A model generated the notes under the pieces. The model searched no databases and was not told the DNA's origin. It saw nothing but the letters and a program-made list of their open reading frames with translations. Of a DNA stretch of 64,000 nt, positions 60,531 to 64,000 are shown in pieces. Made by a program: the position numbers and the translations under genes. Every line of letters begins with the position of its first letter. Positions within the stretch are counted from its first letter, which is position 1. Origin of the DNA: Candidatus Aminicenantes bacterium UBA6228 (lineage in GTDB: Bacteria; Acidobacteriota; Aminicenantia; Aminicenantales; Saccharicenantaceae); assembly GCA_002441005.1 (NCBI GenBank), contig DJWO01000012.1, positions 62,001 to 126,000 on the forward strand. The letters run 5' to 3'.

Positions 60531-63284
60531 ATGAAATTTGATCGTCATCAGGCTCTAATCAGACTGGCTTTGGCCTTCTTTCTTTTGATGTCCGGCCATC
60601 TCCAGGCTCAAGAAAAAAAAGTGATTTTAACCCCCTGGACGACCGATGATATCATCAATCAGGAAACTGCCTATGATTTTAATCTATCTCCAGACGGGCA
60701 GAAAGTTGTCTGGGTAAAATCCATTCCTGATAAAGAGAAAGACACCAGGCTTTCTCATCTTTTTTTAAGCTTGACCGGTAAAGAACAGACCGGTCAGTCT
60801 ATCCAGTTAACCAGAGGCAATAAGTCTGAAAGCCGGCCGCGCTGGTCCCCCACCGGTCAGTTCATTGCCTTTATTTCCGGGCGTCAAGAAGAGGAGGAAG
60901 ATCAGCCAGCCGAGGCCAAAAGCGGTAACCAGCTCTGGCTGCTGGACCTTCGCGGCGGCGAGCCAACCAGGGTAACTGATCTGGAGTTCGGGCTGATTGA
61001 TTTTGCCTGGATAGATGATAATCATTTCCTGATCCTGGCCCGGGAAGATAGAACCTTCAAAGAAATCAAAGAAAAAGAAAAAAAGGACGATTCAATCATT
61101 TTTGAAGATCAGGAACATCTGATCCCCCAGCGGCTCTTTACCTATTGCCTGAAAGAAAAAAAATGGTACCGCCTGACCGATAACCGCGACCAGATTACTG
61201 ATTTCTACCTGTCACCCGATAAGAAACTGGTTGTCACCAGAAATAATCAGAGTTTGAGTTATCAGACGGATAAAAAAATAAAGCCAAAATTTTTCTTAAT
61301 CAAGCTGGCAGATAGAACCAGCCAGGAAATTTTCCCTGAAAACTTTTTTAAACCCGATGGAATATTCTGGGATAAAAACAGTCAGGGATTTTATTTTTCG
61401 GTCATGAGGACCGTTGATCCGGTGAATGAAACAGCCGGTGCCGATTTCCTTTATTATTACAACCTTAATTCCGGCCGTTACCAGGAAATCAATCTCAACT
61501 GGGAAGCCGGCCTGATGGAACCATATCTGCTGGTCAAAAACGACGGCTTTATCGCTCCCCTGGCCGCCGGGGCCAGGCCAAAATGGAGAAGATACTACCG
61601 CCAGGCGGATGGCTTCAGTTTTGAGGAAATCCAGGGCGAACATTATCCTCATATTTTTAGTTTGACCGGTCAAGAAAACGGCGACCAGGTGGTCTACGCC
61701 CACAGCACGGCCTCTCAGCCGCGGGTCTGGTATTCTGGCCGGCTGGAAAAAAACAAACTGATCATTGATAAGCCAATAGCTGAAATTAATCCTGGTTTCA
61801 AAAACAAAAAAATAGCCAGAACTGAGGTCATCAAATGGACAGGAGCTCTGCAGGAAGAGGTTGAAGGCATTCTTTATTATCCTCATGACTATCAGCCAGG
61901 AAAAAAGTATCCTCTCTTTTTGAATATTCATGGCGGGCCGACCGGCATTGATCTGGATGAATTTGACGAATCCTACGCTTATTATCCGAACATTTTAGCC
62001 CAAAAAGGCTGTTTCGTTCTCCGGCCAAATTATCACGGTTCCAATGGCTATGGGCAGAAATTCGTTGAATCAATCAGGGGCCATTACTACGATTATCCTC
62101 TTGAGGATATGCTCAAAGGAATTGATTATCTGATCGCCAAAGGGCTGGTTGATGGCGACCGGCTGGGAACCATGGGCTGGTCAAACGGTGGAATTTTGAG
62201 CATTGCCCTGCTCGTCTGGACCAACCGCTTTAAAGTCGGCGGCATAGGTGCGGCTGATGTTGACTGGATAAGTGACTACGGGACTTGCTCTTTTGGAGTC
62301 AGCTTTGACAATTATTATCTTCTGGGAGCACCCTGGGAAAAGCCAGATTATTATCAGCAAATGTCACCCCTTTTCTATTTCAAAGACATGAAGACTCCGA
62401 CCATCATTTTCCACGGGACAGAAGATACCAGCGTGCCCTTTGGTCAGGGTCTGGAGCATTACCGGGTCCTTCAGCAACTTGGTCAGGCGCCAGTCAGGTT
62501 TATCGTTTTCCCCGCTGAACCTCATGGCCTGAGAAAGCTGTCGCATCAGCGCCGGAAAATGGAAGAAGAGCTGGCCTGGTTTGACCGTCATTTTTTTAAG
62601 ACGGCTTCGGTAGAAAATGAAGCCCTGAAACCTCTTTCCCCTCTGGATTTAGCTCTAAAAGCCAGGTCTTATGCCCGGTCGGGAGCCAGCTATGGGCTCA
62701 AAACGAAGGGCAAGCTGATTCCGGAAACGGTTCCTTGGGAAGACCTGCTGGTCGGGCGCTTTGAAGTTACCAGAGCTCAGTGGCAGGCTTTTCGTCCGGA
62801 TTATAAGTTTCAGGCTGGAACAGAGAACTATCCGGTCAGCGGGGTTTCCTGGGAGGAGGCTAAGCAGTATGTTAGCTGGCTGAGCCAGCTGACTGGAGAA
62901 GACTACCGGTTGCCAACCGTGGCTGAAGCCAGGAGGCTGATGGCCCGGGGGAAAGCAAGTCAGGATAATATCCTTGACTACTGGGCAGGCTACCAGGTCA
63001 ACTTTGACGAAGCCAGATCGCTCCAGGCAGCTATAAGCGGCTTGAAGGGCCAGGCTGGACTTCTTTTGCCGGTAGACCGGTTTTCACCGGCTGGAGACAG
63101 CCTGATTTACGGGCTGGCCGGTAGCGTAGCTGAATGGGCGGTTGAGACCAGTGGCCAGGGTAAGGTCACCGGCTTGAGCGCCGTTCACCGCGCCCGGGCT
63201 GAGAATGAAGGAGATTATACTCCTCCCCCTTCTGACTATACTGGCCTGCGGGTCTTTAAGACCGCCAAAAAATCTGTAAAATAG
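60531..63284 (+). CDS. S9-family serine peptidase fused to a C-terminal FGE/SUMF1-like domain
   Basis: 917 residues. A signal peptide (about 9-25, cleavage near LQAQ) precedes a beta-propeller (about 35-400) and an alpha/beta-hydrolase domain with MGWSNGG (Ser551), HGTEDTSVP (Asp632) and AEPHGL (His665). From about residue 733 a formylglycine-generating-enzyme-like fold follows: VGRFEVTRAQWQAF, YPVSGVSWEEAKQYVSWLSQLTGEDYRLPTVAEARR and GLAGSVAEWAVETSG. It lacks the catalytic cysteines. AAGGAGG precedes the ATG. The peptidase part is sure; the tail is probably a binding module. Confidence 0.88.
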   Translation: MKFDRHQALIRLALAFFLLMSGHLQAQEKKVILTPWTTDDIINQETAYDFNLSPDGQKVVWVKSIPDKEKDTRLSHLFLSLTGKEQTGQSIQLTRGNKSESRPRWSPTGQFIAFISGRQEEEEDQPAEAKSGNQLWLLDLRGGEPTRVTDLEFGLIDFAWIDDNHFLILAREDRTFKEIKEKEKKDDSIIFEDQEHLIPQRLFTYCLKEKKWYRLTDNRDQITDFYLSPDKKLVVTRNNQSLSYQTDKKIKPKFFLIKLADRTSQEIFPENFFKPDGIFWDKNSQGFYFSVMRTVDPVNETAGADFLYYYNLNSGRYQEINLNWEAGLMEPYLLVKNDGFIAPLAAGARPKWRRYYRQADGFSFEEIQGEHYPHIFSLTGQENGDQVVYAHSTASQPRVWYSGRLEKNKLIIDKPIAEINPGFKNKKIARTEVIKWTGALQEEVEGILYYPHDYQPGKKYPLFLNIHGGPTGIDLDEFDESYAYYPNILAQKGCFVLRPNYHGSNGYGQKFVESIRGHYYDYPLEDMLKGIDYLIAKGLVDGDRLGTMGWSNGGILSIALLVWTNRFKVGGIGAADVDWISDYGTCSFGVSFDNYYLLGAPWEKPDYYQQMSPLFYFKDMKTPTIIFHGTEDTSVPFGQGLEHYRVLQQLGQAPVRFIVFPAEPHGLRKLSHQRRKMEEELAWFDRHFFKTASVENEALKPLSPLDLALKARSYARSGASYGLKTKGKLIPETVPWEDLLVGRFEVTRAQWQAFRPDYKFQAGTENYPVSGVSWEEAKQYVSWLSQLTGEDYRLPTVAEARRLMARGKASQDNILDYWAGYQVNFDEARSLQAAISGLKGQAGLLLPVDRFSPAGDSLIYGLAGSVAEWAVETSGQGKVTGLSAVHRARAENEGDYTPPPSDYTGLRVFKTAKKSVK

Positions 63285-63290
63285 ATCTTG

Positions 63291-64000
63291 ATGAAAAAAT
63301 TTCTTCAGGCCAATTTTGAACATAAAGAGCTGTTTGTCCGCCTTTTTGGCCCTGACATCTATGCCGTTGGGGGCTTTGTGCGGGATCTATTGCTCAACCG
63401 CCCCCCGCATGAAGTTGATCTTCTTATTCAGGGCCAGCCCTTAGAAGAAATTGTTGCTAAGCTCAAGCCAGCTGGCCGGCTTGATCTGGTTGGTCGCAGT
63501 TTTGGCGTCATCAAGTTTACCATAGATGGCCGGACCTATGACCTGGCCCTTCCCCGGAAGGACCGGCTGGCAGAAAAAGCTCAGACGACCGGCCGCAGCC
63601 ATAAGGATTTCCTGATTGAAGCTGATCCTACCCTGCCGGTAGAAAAAGACCTGGAAAGGCGGGATTTTCGCTGCAACAGCCTGGCTCTCCGGCTGGTTGA
63701 CGGGAAAATCATTGATCCTTTTAACGGCCAGGCCGATATTGAGCAGAAAATTATCCGGCTGACCAATCCCCGCTCTTTTCCTGATGATCCTCTGCGGGTG
63801 CTGAGAGCAGCCAGATTTGCTTCGGTCCTGGAGTTCAAGATTGACCCCGAAATTTATTTAGCGGCCAAAGAGATTGACCTAACCGGACTGAGTGTAGAAA
63901 GAGTCAATGAAGAATTATTCAAAATACTTCTTGATTCGTTCCGCCCATCCCGCGGTTTGCAGGAAATGCTGAGGTTAACGGTCATCAAACAGCTTTTCCC
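63291..64000 (+). CDS. CCA-adding enzyme/poly(A) polymerase family nucleotidyltransferase, N-terminal part (runs off the right edge)
   Basis: 236 complete codons are visible and the frame is open to the window end. MKKFLQANFEHKELFVRLFG, then GGFVRDLLLNRPPHEVDLLI (class II nucleotidyltransferase motif), RRDFRCNSLALRL and DDPLRVLRAARFAS are typical of tRNA nucleotidyltransferases of the PcnB/Cca type. The metal site is E-V-D instead of the usual D-x-D. It follows the S9/FGE gene by 6 bases, so the two are probably co-transcribed. Whether it is a CCA-adder, an A-adder or a poly(A) polymerase cannot be told. Confidence 0.85.
   Translation, partial: MKKFLQANFEHKELFVRLFGPDIYAVGGFVRDLLLNRPPHEVDLLIQGQPLEEIVAKLKPAGRLDLVGRSFGVIKFTIDGRTYDLALPRKDRLAEKAQTTGRSHKDFLIEADPTLPVEKDLERRDFRCNSLALRLVDGKIIDPFNGQADIEQKIIRLTNPRSFPDDPLRVLRAARFASVLEFKIDPEIYLAAKEIDLTGLSVERVNEELFKILLDSFRPSRGLQEMLRLTVIKQLF

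Noticed and set aside
61296..61931. Open frame of 211 codons antisense to the S9/FGE gene
   Set aside because: Shadow of the peptidase gene; no supporting signals.

Overview
The window looks like a chromosomal stretch from an anaerobic, Gram-negative-type bacterium that ferments peptides and amino acids. Evidence for this includes signal-peptide beta-barrel proteins, a porin-like cytochrome, several secreted peptidases (two S9 and one M14), an indolepyruvate oxidoreductase with an ADP-forming acyl-CoA synthetase, and a tryptophanase. The combination, the gene style and the long SRP RNA recall Candidatus Aminicenantes or related Acidobacteriota-like lineages. That placement is my inference from gene content and has not been tested by phylogeny. 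No phage, integrase, transposase gene, CRISPR array, rRNA or tRNA was seen.

Layout. 1-5.1 kb: an ABC-2 exporter (permease cut by the left edge), then a two-gene c-type cytochrome operon (multiheme protein plus monoheme beta-barrel) and a membrane-anchored ClpP-like protease. 5.5-5.8 kb: a large SRP RNA with Alu domain on the minus strand. 6-17.5 kb: an M14 carboxypeptidase, a YugP-type zinc protease, a tandem ACT-domain protein, a FAD-linked 2-hydroxyacid dehydrogenase, a transketolase, a second ABC-2 exporter and a dGTPase-like HD protein. 17.7-28.2 kb: an S9 peptidase followed by an Fe-S RecB-family nuclease, a MerR-controlled DHA2 efflux pump, YggS, an OFA-family transporter, RmuC and an FmdB-like zinc ribbon. 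28.6-38.7 kb: a run of minus-strand genes (iorA, iorB, acyl-CoA synthetase, methyltransferase, GH2 glycosidase) diverging from rrf2-resB-ccsA, which encodes cytochrome c maturation system II. 38.8-46.8 kb: folD, the copper ATPase copA with a tiny membrane protein, then yebC-ruvC-ruvA-ruvB-queA. 46.8-64 kb: a Tat-secreted Gfo/Idh/MocA oxidoreductase, an attenuator-controlled trpB2, a convergent tnaA at the end of mtnP-pfkB-tnaA, overlapping larC-folE-metG, a Sua5/TsaC protein, an outer-membrane barrel, GT2 and LEA-like genes, an S9 peptidase fused to a degenerate FGE-like domain, and a CCA-adding-enzyme family protein cut by the right edge.

How the genes fit together. Exported peptidases would yield peptides. 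Tryptophanase and IorAB plus the ADP-forming acyl-CoA synthetase would convert (aromatic) amino acids to acids with ATP formation. The c-type cytochromes and their ResB/CcsA maturation proteins suggest that some electrons leave through the envelope. Divergent promoters between iorA and an Fe-S-type Rrf2 regulator hint at shared redox control.

The most distinctive signals are: (1) a 30-residue leader peptide ending in a Trp-Phe-Trp-Trp cluster inside a hairpin upstream of trpB2, which looks like a ribosome-mediated tryptophan attenuator; (2) three copies of a MITE-like element with shared terminal inverted repeats, each ending exactly at the stop codon of a minus-strand gene; (3) an IorA lacking its C-terminal ferredoxin domain; (4) the S9 peptidase/FGE-like fusion; (5) a previously uncallable 41-residue membrane protein behind copA.
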